64,000 nucleotides of DNA from SG8-30 sp963715485 (GTDB taxonomy: Bacteria > Pseudomonadota > Gammaproteobacteria > Steroidobacterales > Steroidobacteraceae). Every line of letters begins with the position of its first letter. The stretch's first letter is position 1. Of this stretch, positions 1 to 8,925 are shown piece by piece. The position numbers and the translations under genes were made by a program. The notes beneath the pieces are model-generated. The model was not told where the DNA came from and made no database searches. It saw only the letters and a program-made list of their open reading frames with translations. The stretch is from positions 1,550,001 through 1,614,000 of the forward strand of contig OY970244.1 in NCBI GenBank assembly GCA_963715485.1, read 5' to 3'.

Positions 1-378
1 ATGCTGACTTTCGACGTGCCGCTCTTCACAGGCAACCGGCAGGACCGTGAGACGGGCGCAGCAAGGTCACAGGCCCGCGCAGCCCAGGCCAGACGGACCG
101 ACCTGGCCCGCGAACTGGAGGCCAGCCTGCGGGCGCAGTATTCCCGCGCGCTGCGACTGGGTTCGATCGTCGACCTCTACGAGTCGCGGATCCAGCGCAT
201 CGCCGGCGTCTCCGTGGAAGCCGCCCTCGCCAGCTATCGCACGAGCGATGGCTCGTTGTCCGACGTGATCAGCACTGAAAGGCGCGTGCTCGACGTGCGC
301 GACCGCCTGAAAAAGGCGCGCAAGGACCGGGCCGTGGCGCTTGCCGAGATCAACTATCTTGCCGGAGACCTGCCATGA
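1..378 (+). CDS. Outer-membrane efflux protein (CusC/TolC-like), C-terminal part only
   Basis: This is the last 125 residues of a TolC/CusC-type outer membrane factor, the trimeric channel through which a tripartite RND pump expels its substrate. The visible part is mostly long amphipathic helix: an Arg/Ala-rich stretch, then a helix around RRVLDVRDRLKKARKDRAV, ending in EINYLAGDLP, as expected of the periplasmic helical barrel and C-terminus. The gene runs off the left edge, so the ATG at base 1 is probably an internal Met and not the start. Its stop overlaps the start of the adaptor gene by four bases (ATGA). With the following CusB- and CusA-like genes it forms a copper/silver efflux operon. 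The family call rests mainly on this context, as the fragment is short. Confidence 0.8.
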   Translation: MLTFDVPLFTGNRQDRETGAARSQARAAQARRTDLARELEASLRAQYSRALRLGSIVDLYESRIQRIAGVSVEAALASYRTSDGSLSDVISTERRVLDVRDRLKKARKDRAVALAEINYLAGDLP

Positions 379-1778
379 ACCGCTGCAACCTCGGGGTCGT
401 CACGCTGACCGCCTTGTCCCTGCTGTTGGGAGCCTGTGGCAAGACGCCGCCTCCGGCGGCGCCCGAAACCGCGCTCGAGCATGCGGCGAAACATCTCGAT
501 GCCACCTACCAGTGCCCGATGCACCCGGAGGTAACCTCGGACGAGCCGGGCAAGTGCCCCATCTGCGGCATGACCCTGGTGCCGATCGAGTCCGCCGAGG
601 CGGAGTCCCAACCCCGGCCCCAACTCCAGGAGCAGAAGCTTCTCTACTACCGTAACCCGATGAACCCCGCGGTTACCTCGCCGGTCCCCCGCAAGGACGA
701 GATGGGGATGGACTACGTGCCGGTCTACGCCGAGTCGGGAGACGACGATACGGGCGCAATCCAGTTGTCTGCAACCATGGTCAACAACCTCGGGGTGCGC
801 ACCGTTGCCGCCCACCAGGGGCAACTGGACACGAGCATCCAGACCGTCGGCACCCTGGCCTACGACGAGCGGGGCCGGATCGAGGTCCGCGTGCGCGCGG
901 AAGGCTATGTGGAGCGTCTCTCGGTCCGGGCCGAAGGTGAATCGGTCAGCCGCGGACAGCCGCTGTTTGCGGTGTTCTCGCCGAAGCTCGCCGCCGCCCA
1001 GCGCGAGTACCTGAATGCCATCGCGCTGGGCGACCCGGCGCTTACCAACGCCTCCGCCGGCCGGCTGCAGGCGCTCGGGCTCGATGCTGCGACCATCGAG
1101 CGGCTACGCGCGACGGGCAAGGCGGCCGAGCGGGTGACCTACTACGCGCCCGAGGACGGCGTGGTCACCATGCTCGGCGTGCGGGAGGGCGCGCTGGCGG
1201 AGCCCGGGATGAGTGCCATGACCATGGTCCCTATTTCCAGACTATGGGTCGTTGCCGAGGTTCCGGAGGCCGATGCGGCGCGCGTGAGCAAAGGCGCGCC
1301 CGCGAAACTTGCGTTCCCGGCGCTGCCGGGACAGCAGGTCGAGGCGCATGTACTGGAACTGCTGCCGCAGCTGAATGAATCGACGCGAACGCTGCAGGCG
1401 CGGCTCGAGCTGGACAACCCCGGTCGCAGGCTGGCGGCTGGCATGTTGGCGAACGTGACCATCGAGGGTGCCGGTGGCGGCGAGTCCCTGATGGTGCCGA
1501 TCGAGGCCCTGATCCGTACCGGGCGGGCCGAACGTGTGATCGTCGCGCTCGGCGATGGTCGCTTCGTCGCGCGCGACGTGACCTCAGGTCGGGAAAGTGG
1601 CGAGAACATCGAGATCGTAAGCGGGATCCGGGTTGGCGAGGAAGTCGTCGTCTCCGGACAGTTCATGATCGACTCCGAGTCGCAGGTGCGCTCGAGCCTG
1701 CGTCGCTACGAGAAGCCACAGGCGACAACGGACCATGCGGCGAATGATAGGGGCGCGATGCCGGAGCAGGGCAAATGA
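375..1778 (+). CDS. cusB: CusB-like periplasmic adaptor lipoprotein with heavy-metal-binding domain
   Basis: 467 residues; membrane-fusion subunit of a heavy-metal RND pump that links the inner-membrane pump to the outer-membrane channel and passes metal to it. The N-terminus is a lipoprotein signal with lipobox LLGAC (Cys21). A small metal-binding domain follows at about residues 45-66, with the pattern CPMHPE, then DEPG, then CPICGM. A second Met-bearing segment (residues 91-118: YYRNPMNPAV, then DEMGMDYVPVY) resembles the CusB N-terminal Met cluster that hands Cu(I)/Ag(I) to CusA. The rest has the usual lipoyl/barrel-sandwich, helical-hairpin and beta-barrel order. The start overlaps the upstream stop, and the stop overlaps the cusA start (ATGA). 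Copper or silver is the likely substrate. Confidence 0.88.
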   Translation: MNRCNLGVVTLTALSLLLGACGKTPPPAAPETALEHAAKHLDATYQCPMHPEVTSDEPGKCPICGMTLVPIESAEAESQPRPQLQEQKLLYYRNPMNPAVTSPVPRKDEMGMDYVPVYAESGDDDTGAIQLSATMVNNLGVRTVAAHQGQLDTSIQTVGTLAYDERGRIEVRVRAEGYVERLSVRAEGESVSRGQPLFAVFSPKLAAAQREYLNAIALGDPALTNASAGRLQALGLDAATIERLRATGKAAERVTYYAPEDGVVTMLGVREGALAEPGMSAMTMVPISRLWVVAEVPEADAARVSKGAPAKLAFPALPGQQVEAHVLELLPQLNESTRTLQARLELDNPGRRLAAGMLANVTIEGAGGGESLMVPIEALIRTGRAERVIVALGDGRFVARDVTSGRESGENIEIVSGIRVGEEVVVSGQFMIDSESQVRSSLRRYEKPQATTDHAANDRGAMPEQGK

Positions 1779-4700
1779 TCGAAGCCATCATTCGTGCCTC
1801 GCTCGCCAACCGGCCGATGGTCCTGTTGCTGGCGGCGCTGCTCACGGCGGCCGGTGCCTGGGCGATGATGCGGACGCCTGTCGATGCAATCCCGGACCTG
1901 TCCGACGTCCAGGTCATCGTGCGCACGCCGTATCCGGGCCAGTCGCCCCGCGTGGTCGAGGACCAGGTGACCTATCCCCTGACGACGGCGCTGCTGTCGG
2001 TGCCAGGCGCCACGACGGTGCGCGGTTACTCTTTCTTCGGCGATTCGTTCGTCTACGTCCTGTTCGAGGACGGAACAGACTTGTATTGGGCGCGTTCACG
2101 GGTCCTGGAGTACCTGAGCCAGGCCGCGTCACGGCTACCTGCGGGCATCAGCCCGGCGCTGGGCCCCGACGCCACCGGCGTGGGCTGGATCTATCAATAC
2201 GCATTGGTGGACAAGAGTGGTCGGCACGACCTTGCCGAGTTGCGCAGCCTGCAGGACTGGTTCCTGAAGTTCGAGCTTCAGGCGGTCCCCGGCGTATCCG
2301 AGGTCGCGACGGTCGGCGGGATGGTCAAGCAGTACCAGGTGGTGGTCGATCCGATCCGGCTGCGCGGCCAGGGTGTGACGCTGGCCGACATCATGATGGC
2401 GATCGACCGGGGCAACTCCGAGGCCGGCGGCTCTGTCATCGAGATGGCCGAGGCGGAATACATGGTTCGCGCCTCGGGCTACATCCGGGGCATCGAGGAC
2501 CTCAGGAACCTGCCGCTCAAGGTGGTCGACCGCGTGCCGGTGCTGTTGGGCGACGTGGCGGACATCCGCATCGGTCCGGAAATGCGCCGCGGTATGGCCG
2601 AGCTCGACGGCGAGGGTGAGGTGGCGGGCGGCATCGTCGTCATGCGCAGTGGCGAAAATGCGCAGGAGACGATTCGCCGCGTTCGCGCCCGGCTGAATGA
2701 GCTTTCAGCGGGGCTGCCCGAAGGCGTTGAAGTAGTCGAGACCTACGATCGTTCGGCCTTGATCCAGCGGGCCGTGGACAATCTGCGCGGCAAGCTGGTC
2801 GAAGAATTCGTGGTGGTAGTGCTGGTTTGCGCCGTATTCCTGTTCCACTTCCGCTCCAGCCTGGTACTGATCATCACGCTGCCGCTCGGCATCCTGGCCG
2901 CCTTTCTGGTCATGCACCTCCAGGGGCTCAACGCAAACATCATGTCGCTCGGTGGAATCGCCATTGCAATCGGCGCCATGATCGACGCCGGCATCGTGAT
3001 GATCGAGAACGTCCACAAGAAGCTGGAGCACGAGGGTGATCAGGGCGGAGACCGCGTTGCACTGGTGCTGGAGGCCTGCCGCGAAGTCGGTCCGTCGCTG
3101 TTCTTCTCACTGATGATTGTCGCGCTGTCGTTCCTGCCGGTATTCGCCCTGGATGCACAGGAAGGCAAGATGTTCTCGCCGCTCGCCTTCACCAAGACGT
3201 GGTCCATGGTGGCGGCGGCTTTGCTGTCCATCACACTGGTGCCGGTGTTGATCACGCTGCTGGTGCGCGGGCGGATCCGCCCGGAAAGCGAAAATCCGGT
3301 AAATCGCGCGGCCATGGCGATCTACCGTCCCGCGATCGAACTCGCGCTACGGCATCCGTGGACGGTCGTCGCCGCGTCGGTCGTGGTGGTGCTGGCCACG
3401 GCCTGGCCGATCTCGCGGCTCGGCAGCGAGTTCATGCCGGAACTCGACGAGGGCGACCTGATGTACATGCCGACCACGCTTCCGGGCGTCTCGGCCGATA
3501 CGGTCCGCGCATTGCTGCAGCAGACCGACCGGCTCATCAAGTCGGTGCCGGAAGTCGAGCGCGTGTTTGGCAAGGCTGGGCGCGCCGAAACGGCGACCGA
3601 CCCGGCGCCGTTCGAGATGCTCGAGACCACGATCAAGCTGAAGCCGCGCGAGGAGTGGCGCGAGGGCATGACGCCGGAAAGGCTGCGCGAGGAATTGAAT
3701 CGTGTGGTGCAGGTCCCCGGGCTGGCCAACGCCTGGGTTCCGCCGATCAAGACCCGCATCGACATGCTGGCGACCGGCATCAAGACGCCGGTGGGCATCA
3801 AGATCACCGGCCCGGACCTCGTCCAGATCGAGCGGATCGGCCTGGACATCGAACGCACGCTTAATGAAGTGCCAGGTACGGCGTCGGTCTATGCGGAAAG
3901 GGCGGCTACCGGCCGCTATATCGACGTCGACATCCGCCGCGACGACGCCGCGCGCTACGGACTGAACATTGCCGACGTGCAGGAGGTAGTGGAAACGGCG
4001 GTCGGCGGCATGACGCTCGCCTACACGGTCGAGGGCCTGGAGCGGTATCCCATCAACCTGCGCTACCCGCAGGACTGGCGCAATTCAATGGAACGGCTGC
4101 GACAGCTGCCGATCGTTTCGCCATCGGGCGCGCAACTGACCTTGGGCGACGTGGCAACGGTGGGGATTACTGACGGACCTTCCATGATCCGCAGCGAGAA
4201 TGCCAGGCCCTCGGGCTGGGTCTATGTGGATATCAAGGACCGCGACCTTGGGTCCTATGTGTCCGAGGCGCGGCAGCGCGTATCAGAGCAGGTCGAGTTG
4301 CCGGCCGGCTACAGTCTGCGCTGGTCGGGACAGTACGAATACTGGCAACGCGCGCTCGAAAAGCTGCGCGTAGTAGTACCCTTTACCTTCGTAATCATCG
4401 TGCTGCTCTTGTACCTGAACTTCCGTCGCTTCGGCGACGTCGTGCTGATCCTGGGCAGTCTGCCCTTCGCCCTGACGGGTGGCCTGTGGTTGCTGTACCT
4501 GCTCGGCTATCACCTGAGCATTGCGGTGGCGGTCGGCTTCATCGCCCTGGCCGGCGTGGCGTCAGAGACGGGCGTCGTCATGCTGCTGTACCTGAACCAG
4601 GCATGGCAGCGACACAAGCGGCTTGCCGCTGGCGAGGGACGGCCGGTAACCGAGACTGATGTGCGCGAAAGCATCGTCGAAGGCGCGTTGCTCAGGCTCC

Positions 4701-4900
4701 GGCCGAAGCTGATGACGGTACTGACCATCATGGTCGGCCTGTTGCCAATCATGTGGGGATCGGGCACAGGCTCGGAGGTCATGCGGCGCATCGCCGCGCC
4801 CATGGTCGGCGGCATGATCAGCGCGACCTTGCTGACGCTGGTGGTGATCCCGTCGGTGTTCCTGCTGTGGAAGCGCCGTGGTCTCAGGGCACGAAGCTGA
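1775..4900 (+). CDS. cusA: CusA-like heavy-metal efflux RND pump
   Basis: 1041 residues, normal for the HME-RND family; inner-membrane proton antiporter that exports metal. Hallmarks seen: start MIEAIIRASLANRP, DAIPDLSDVQVI, and the TM4 region with GAMIDAGIVMIENVHKKLE. The three methionines that bind Cu(I)/Ag(I) in E. coli CusA (573, 623, 672, family knowledge) have direct counterparts here at 565 (LMYMPTTLPG), 615 (FEMLETTIKL) and 664 (TRIDMLATGIKTP). All three are offset by exactly eight residues, which favours monovalent Cu/Ag over Zn/Co/Cd. The start overlaps cusB by four bases. The last 17 bases overlap the convergent malic enzyme gene. Confidence 0.93.
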   Translation: MIEAIIRASLANRPMVLLLAALLTAAGAWAMMRTPVDAIPDLSDVQVIVRTPYPGQSPRVVEDQVTYPLTTALLSVPGATTVRGYSFFGDSFVYVLFEDGTDLYWARSRVLEYLSQAASRLPAGISPALGPDATGVGWIYQYALVDKSGRHDLAELRSLQDWFLKFELQAVPGVSEVATVGGMVKQYQVVVDPIRLRGQGVTLADIMMAIDRGNSEAGGSVIEMAEAEYMVRASGYIRGIEDLRNLPLKVVDRVPVLLGDVADIRIGPEMRRGMAELDGEGEVAGGIVVMRSGENAQETIRRVRARLNELSAGLPEGVEVVETYDRSALIQRAVDNLRGKLVEEFVVVVLVCAVFLFHFRSSLVLIITLPLGILAAFLVMHLQGLNANIMSLGGIAIAIGAMIDAGIVMIENVHKKLEHEGDQGGDRVALVLEACREVGPSLFFSLMIVALSFLPVFALDAQEGKMFSPLAFTKTWSMVAAALLSITLVPVLITLLVRGRIRPESENPVNRAAMAIYRPAIELALRHPWTVVAASVVVVLATAWPISRLGSEFMPELDEGDLMYMPTTLPGVSADTVRALLQQTDRLIKSVPEVERVFGKAGRAETATDPAPFEMLETTIKLKPREEWREGMTPERLREELNRVVQVPGLANAWVPPIKTRIDMLATGIKTPVGIKITGPDLVQIERIGLDIERTLNEVPGTASVYAERAATGRYIDVDIRRDDAARYGLNIADVQEVVETAVGGMTLAYTVEGLERYPINLRYPQDWRNSMERLRQLPIVSPSGAQLTLGDVATVGITDGPSMIRSENARPSGWVYVDIKDRDLGSYVSEARQRVSEQVELPAGYSLRWSGQYEYWQRALEKLRVVVPFTFVIIVLLLYLNFRRFGDVVLILGSLPFALTGGLWLLYLLGYHLSIAVAVGFIALAGVASETGVVMLLYLNQAWQRHKRLAAGEGRPVTETDVRESIVEGALLRLRPKLMTVLTIMVGLLPIMWGSGTGSEVMRRIAAPMVGGMISATLLTLVVIPSVFLLWKRRGLRARS

Positions 4901-6557
4901 CGTAACGTGCGTCGTACATCTGCTGGAGCATCAGCTCGTGCAGGTCGCCCGGCCGATCGATGCAGGCCAGGCCGTCGCGGAAAGCGACCTCGGCGACCGC
5001 GACGGCAATCTGTGCCGAGACTTCCCGGACCCGCGATAGCGCGGGGTAGAGGCTTCCCTGCGCGAGGTCCTCTTCGCTCACCGAGTGCGCGAGCGTGCGC
5101 GCCGCCGCCATGAACATGGCGTCGGTCACCCGCGAGGATTGCACCGTCACCACGCCCAGTCCGACTCCCGGGAAGATGTAGGAGTTGTTGCCCTGGCGCG
5201 GCACGTAGCGCCGGCCGTCCAGCTCGACCGGATCGAACGGGCTCCCGGAGGCGAACAGTGCGCGGCCGCCGGACCAGGCGTAGGCCTGCTCGGCGGTGCA
5301 CTCCGCCTTTGAGGTCGGGTTCGACAGCGCAAAGATGATCGGCCGCTGGTTGAGGCGGCTCATCGCCTCGATGACGTCCCGGTCGAACGCCTGCGGTGTC
5401 GCGCCGACGCCGATGAGCGCTGTTGGCTCAAGCGCGCGCACCGCGCCAAGGAAGTTGCCCACCGGGACGTGCGGATGCGCATAGGGCCGCTTGTGTTCTG
5501 CCAGGTCCTTGCGCTCGGCGACCACCAGGCCCTTCGAGTCGACCATCCAGCAGCGGCTTCGGGCAGTAGCCTCGTCCAGTCCGTCATCCATCATGGCCGC
5601 GACCAGCAGGTCCGCGATACCGGTGGCTGCCTCGCCCGCCCCGAGGGAGAGGAAGGTCTGCTCGGACATGCGCTTGCCCGTGACGCGCAGTGCCGAGAAG
5701 ATGCCGGCGACGGTTACCGAGGCCGTCCCCTGGATGTCGTCGTTGAAGCAGCAGATCTTGTCGCGGTAGTTCCTGAGCAGGCGGAACGCATTGTGGTTGG
5801 CGAAGTCCTCGAACTGGATGACGATTCCCGGGAAGGACTGCTGCGCAGCCTCCACGAACTCATCGACCAGCTCGTCGAGCGCGGACCCGGACAGGCGCTT
5901 CTGGCGCAGTCCGATGTAGAGCGGATCCTCGAGCAGGGCCTCGTTGTTGGTGCCGTAGTCGAGCATGACGGGCAGACAATGGCGGGGATGCAGCCCGGCA
6001 CAGGCGGTGTACAGCGCCAGCTTGCCGATCGGGATGCCCATGCCGTTCGCGCCGAGGTCACCGAGGCCGAGGATGCGCTCGCCGTCGGTCACCACGATCA
6101 TGCGCGCGTCACGATATGGCCAGTTTCGCATCACCTCGACCATGCGGCCGCGATCGGCCGCCGAGATGAACATGCCGCGCGGCCGCCGGTAGATGTGACC
6201 GAACTGCTGGCAGGCCAGGCCCACCGTGGGCGTGTAGATCACGGGCATCATTTCATCAGGGTTTTCCGTGATCACCCGGAAGAACAGCGCCTCGTTCCGG
6301 TCGTGCAGCGCCTCGAGCAGGATGTAGCGGGACAGGTCGGATTCGAGCCGCCGGAAGTTCTCCAGTACCCGGTTGACCTGGTCCTCCTGAGTGATGACGT
6401 GCGGTGGCAGGAGGCCGCGGAGACCCAGCGCGTCGCGCTCCCGCAGGGAGAATGCCGTGCCCTTGTTCAGCGTCGGGTCGCGCAGCAGTGCGGCGCCGCG
6501 CGGGAACCATTCAGGCAGCGGAGTCAGCAAGGGGCGTTGCGGTCTATTCTGGGTCAT
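4884..6557 (-). CDS. maeA: NAD-dependent malic enzyme (MaeA type)
   Basis: 557 residues; oxidative decarboxylation of malate to pyruvate and CO2 with reduction of NAD. The length fits the large MaeA/SfcA class (about 565 residues in E. coli). Visible motifs: IYTPTVG with Tyr108, GLGDLGANGMGIPIGKLALY with Lys179 as the probable base, metal ligands Glu250/Asp251 in QFEDFANHN and Asp274 in NDDIQGTAS, and a Rossmann loop GAGEAATG (306-313). The start at 6557 is chosen because GGAG lies six bases upstream; an in-frame ATG further upstream adds 28 residues that do not resemble the family. The 3' end overlaps cusA convergently. It is divergent from fadB, a sensible pairing for fatty-acid-fed metabolism. 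The NAD rather than NADP preference is inferred from the class. Confidence 0.92.
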   Translation of the reverse strand: MTQNRPQRPLLTPLPEWFPRGAALLRDPTLNKGTAFSLRERDALGLRGLLPPHVITQEDQVNRVLENFRRLESDLSRYILLEALHDRNEALFFRVITENPDEMMPVIYTPTVGLACQQFGHIYRRPRGMFISAADRGRMVEVMRNWPYRDARMIVVTDGERILGLGDLGANGMGIPIGKLALYTACAGLHPRHCLPVMLDYGTNNEALLEDPLYIGLRQKRLSGSALDELVDEFVEAAQQSFPGIVIQFEDFANHNAFRLLRNYRDKICCFNDDIQGTASVTVAGIFSALRVTGKRMSEQTFLSLGAGEAATGIADLLVAAMMDDGLDEATARSRCWMVDSKGLVVAERKDLAEHKRPYAHPHVPVGNFLGAVRALEPTALIGVGATPQAFDRDVIEAMSRLNQRPIIFALSNPTSKAECTAEQAYAWSGGRALFASGSPFDPVELDGRRYVPRQGNNSYIFPGVGLGVVTVQSSRVTDAMFMAAARTLAHSVSEEDLAQGSLYPALSRVREVSAQIAVAVAEVAFRDGLACIDRPGDLHELMLQQMYDARYVSFVP

Positions 6558-6631
6558 GAGTCGCTCCGGCGGGGCCGCGCGAGCCCGGCAAACGTGGATT
6601 ACCGAGTCGGCGCAGGAATGCGGTGGAGGCG

Positions 6632-6669
6632 ATAATATCAACGGTTGACGATCCCCCGCATGCGGGGGA
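6632..6669. promoter_or_regulatory. Divergent maeA/fadB control region with an 18-bp perfect palindrome
   Basis: The 182-base gap between the starts of maeA and fadB holds the perfect palindrome TCCCCCGCATGCGGGGGA at 6652-6669. A leftward -10-like TATTAT lies at 6637-6632, which would place the palindrome across its -35 region. A TTGACG hexamer (6645-6650) abuts the palindrome and could be a -35 for fadB, though no good -10 follows at 17 bases. The symmetry suggests an operator for a dimeric repressor. It does not match the PsrA-type (CAAACG..CGTTTG) site expected for fatty-acid control. A simple hairpin is the alternative. Confidence 0.45.
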
Positions 6670-6739
6670 CACGTAGTCTGGGTTGCCCGTGCGGGTCGCA
6701 GGGCGGCCTCTCATCCCTGGAAAGGAACGGAGACTGCAC

Positions 6740-8890
6740 ATGATCTATTCGGGATCCGCCATCAGCGTGGCGGCCGTCGGCGACGGCATTGCGGAGCTGA
6801 AGCTCGACCTCACAGGAGAGTCGATCAACAAGCTCGACAAGGCTACGCTGCGGGAATTCGATGCTGCAACGCAGGCCATCGCCGGGGACGGCAGCGTGAA
6901 GGGCGTTATCGTCACTTCGGGTAAGGGCGTATTCATAGTCGGCGCCGACATCACCGAATTCGGTGGCATGTTTGCGCAGGGCGAGGAGGCCATTGTCCGG
7001 AGCGTGCTAGAGGTAAACCGGATGTTCTGCCGCTTCGAGGACCTGCCGGTGCCCACGGTCGCGGCGATAAACGGGATCTGCCTCGGCGGCGGAACGGAGC
7101 TGGCGCTGACCTGCGACTACCGTGTGATGTCCACGGCCGCCCGGATCGGCGTGCCCGAGGTCAAGCTCGGCATCTTTCCGGGATTCGGCGGCACGGTGCG
7201 GTTGCCGCGGCTCATGGGCGTCGACAACGCCGTCGAATGGATCGCCACCGGGAGCGAGAAGCGGTCTGATGCGGCCTTCAAGGACGGCGCGGTGGATGCC
7301 GTGGTCGAATCGGACAAGCTGCGGGAAGCCGCGCTGGACCTGGTCAAGCAGTGTGTCACAGGCAAGCTCGACTGGCAGGGCAAGCGTGCCGAGAAACTGG
7401 CACCGCTCAAGCTCAATGCGACCGAACAGGCCATGGCCTTCACCAGCAGCATGGCGGTCGTCGGGGCGCAGGCGGGACCGAACTATCCCGCGCCGATGCT
7501 GGCGCTGAAAGCCATGCAGGCCGCAGCCGGCCTGGGTCGCGATGCGGCGCTCGAGGTAGAGGCGAAGCACTTCGCCAAGGCGGCTGTTACTCCGCAGGCC
7601 GAGGCGTTGATCGGCCTGTTCCTGGCCGACCAGGCGGTCAAGAAGATCGCGGGCGGGTGGGCGAAGAAGGGTGTGCGGGAGATCCGTCAGGCAGCCGTGC
7701 TCGGCGCCGGGATCATGGGTGGCGGCATCGCCTACCAGAGTGCGGTCAAGGGCACGCCGATCATCATGAAGGACATTCGCGACGAGGCGCTGGCGCTCGG
7801 CATGAGCGAGGCCGGCAAGCTGCTGTCGAAGCAGGTTGAGAAGGGCAGGATGAAGCCCGAGGCGCTGACCGAGACGCTGTCCCGCATCCGGCCCACCCTC
7901 AATTATGGCGACTTCGGTGGTGTGGACATCATCATCGAGGCCGTGGTCGAGAACGCCAAGATCAAGAAAGCAGTGTTCGCCGAGGTCGAGGGACTGGTGC
8001 GGGACGACACGATTATTGCGTCGAATACCTCGACAATCTCGATCACGTCGCTCGCCGAGAGCCTGAAGCGACCGCAGAACTTCGTCGGCATGCACTTCTT
8101 CAACCCGGTCCACATGATGCCGCTGGTAGAGGTGATCCGCGGTGCGCGCTCGTCGGATGCGGCGATCGCAGCGACGGTGGCGCTGGCACGCCGGATGGGC
8201 AAGACCCCCATCGTCGTGAACGACTGTCCCGGGTTCCTGGTCAATCGGGTGTTATTCCCGTACTTCGCCGGCTTTCATATGCTGCTACGCGATGGCGCCG
8301 ACTTCCAGGCGGTGGACAAGGTCATGGAGCGTTTTGGCTGGCCAATGGGGCCGGCCTACCTGATGGACGTTGTCGGCATGGACACGGCAGTCCATGCCGC
8401 TGCGGTGATGGCGGAAGGCTTCCCCGACCGCATGAAACCGGATTTCACCAGCACGACGAGCGTGATGGTTGACGCGGATCGCTACGGCCAGAAAAGCGGC
8501 AAGGGCTACTACGTTTATGCTCCGGACAAGAAGGGCAGGCCGAAGAAGAGTGTCGACCCGGCAAGTTACGATCTGATCGCGCCGGTCGTGGCGGCGCGCC
8601 GCGAGTTCACTCCCGAAGAGATCATTGCGCGCTGCATGGTGCCGATGGTGAACGAGATTGCTCGCTGCCTCGAGGAGAAGATCGTCGCCACGCCCTACGA
8701 GGCGGACATGGCGCTGATCTACGGCATCGGATTCCCGCCATTCCGCGGCGGTGCCTGCCGTTACGTTGACCAGACCGGGGCCGCCAGCTTCGTCTCGCTG
8801 TGCGACCAGTACGCCTCGCTCGGCAAGCTGTACGAGGCGCCCAAGCTGCTGCGTGACATGGCGGCGTCGGGCAAGAAGTTCTTCGCCTGA
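6740..8890 (+). CDS. fadB: Fatty-acid oxidation complex subunit alpha (FadB)
   Basis: 716 residues; bifunctional enoyl-CoA hydratase/3-hydroxyacyl-CoA dehydrogenase of the alpha2beta2 beta-oxidation complex. The N-terminal crotonase domain has GKGVFIVGADITEF and NGICLGGGTELAL. Glu120 and Glu140 sit one position from the catalytic Glu119/Glu139 of E. coli FadB. The dehydrogenase half starts at the NAD loop GAGIMGGG (about residue 320) and has HFFNPVHMMPLVEVI with His452 (His450 in E. coli) and NDCPGFLVNR. The start at 6740 is chosen over an upstream in-frame ATG at 6683 because MIYSGSAISV aligns with the family N-terminus and GGAACGGAG precedes it. fadA follows after 35 bases. Confidence 0.96.
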   Translation: MIYSGSAISVAAVGDGIAELKLDLTGESINKLDKATLREFDAATQAIAGDGSVKGVIVTSGKGVFIVGADITEFGGMFAQGEEAIVRSVLEVNRMFCRFEDLPVPTVAAINGICLGGGTELALTCDYRVMSTAARIGVPEVKLGIFPGFGGTVRLPRLMGVDNAVEWIATGSEKRSDAAFKDGAVDAVVESDKLREAALDLVKQCVTGKLDWQGKRAEKLAPLKLNATEQAMAFTSSMAVVGAQAGPNYPAPMLALKAMQAAAGLGRDAALEVEAKHFAKAAVTPQAEALIGLFLADQAVKKIAGGWAKKGVREIRQAAVLGAGIMGGGIAYQSAVKGTPIIMKDIRDEALALGMSEAGKLLSKQVEKGRMKPEALTETLSRIRPTLNYGDFGGVDIIIEAVVENAKIKKAVFAEVEGLVRDDTIIASNTSTISITSLAESLKRPQNFVGMHFFNPVHMMPLVEVIRGARSSDAAIAATVALARRMGKTPIVVNDCPGFLVNRVLFPYFAGFHMLLRDGADFQAVDKVMERFGWPMGPAYLMDVVGMDTAVHAAAVMAEGFPDRMKPDFTSTTSVMVDADRYGQKSGKGYYVYAPDKKGRPKKSVDPASYDLIAPVVAARREFTPEEIIARCMVPMVNEIARCLEEKIVATPYEADMALIYGIGFPPFRGGACRYVDQTGAASFVSLCDQYASLGKLYEAPKLLRDMAASGKKFFA

Positions 8891-8925
8891 TCCTGCGGTA
8901 CCGTACGAATCCTGGAGAGATCAAG

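Noticed and set aside
5469..6635. Long open frame on the opposite strand of maeA (388 codons)
   Set aside because: GC-rich DNA leaves long open frames opposite real genes; this one lacks any family pattern and runs entirely over maeA.
7007..8113. Long leftward open frame inside fadB
   Set aside because: Same reason: antisense to conserved FadB motifs, no recognisable protein features.
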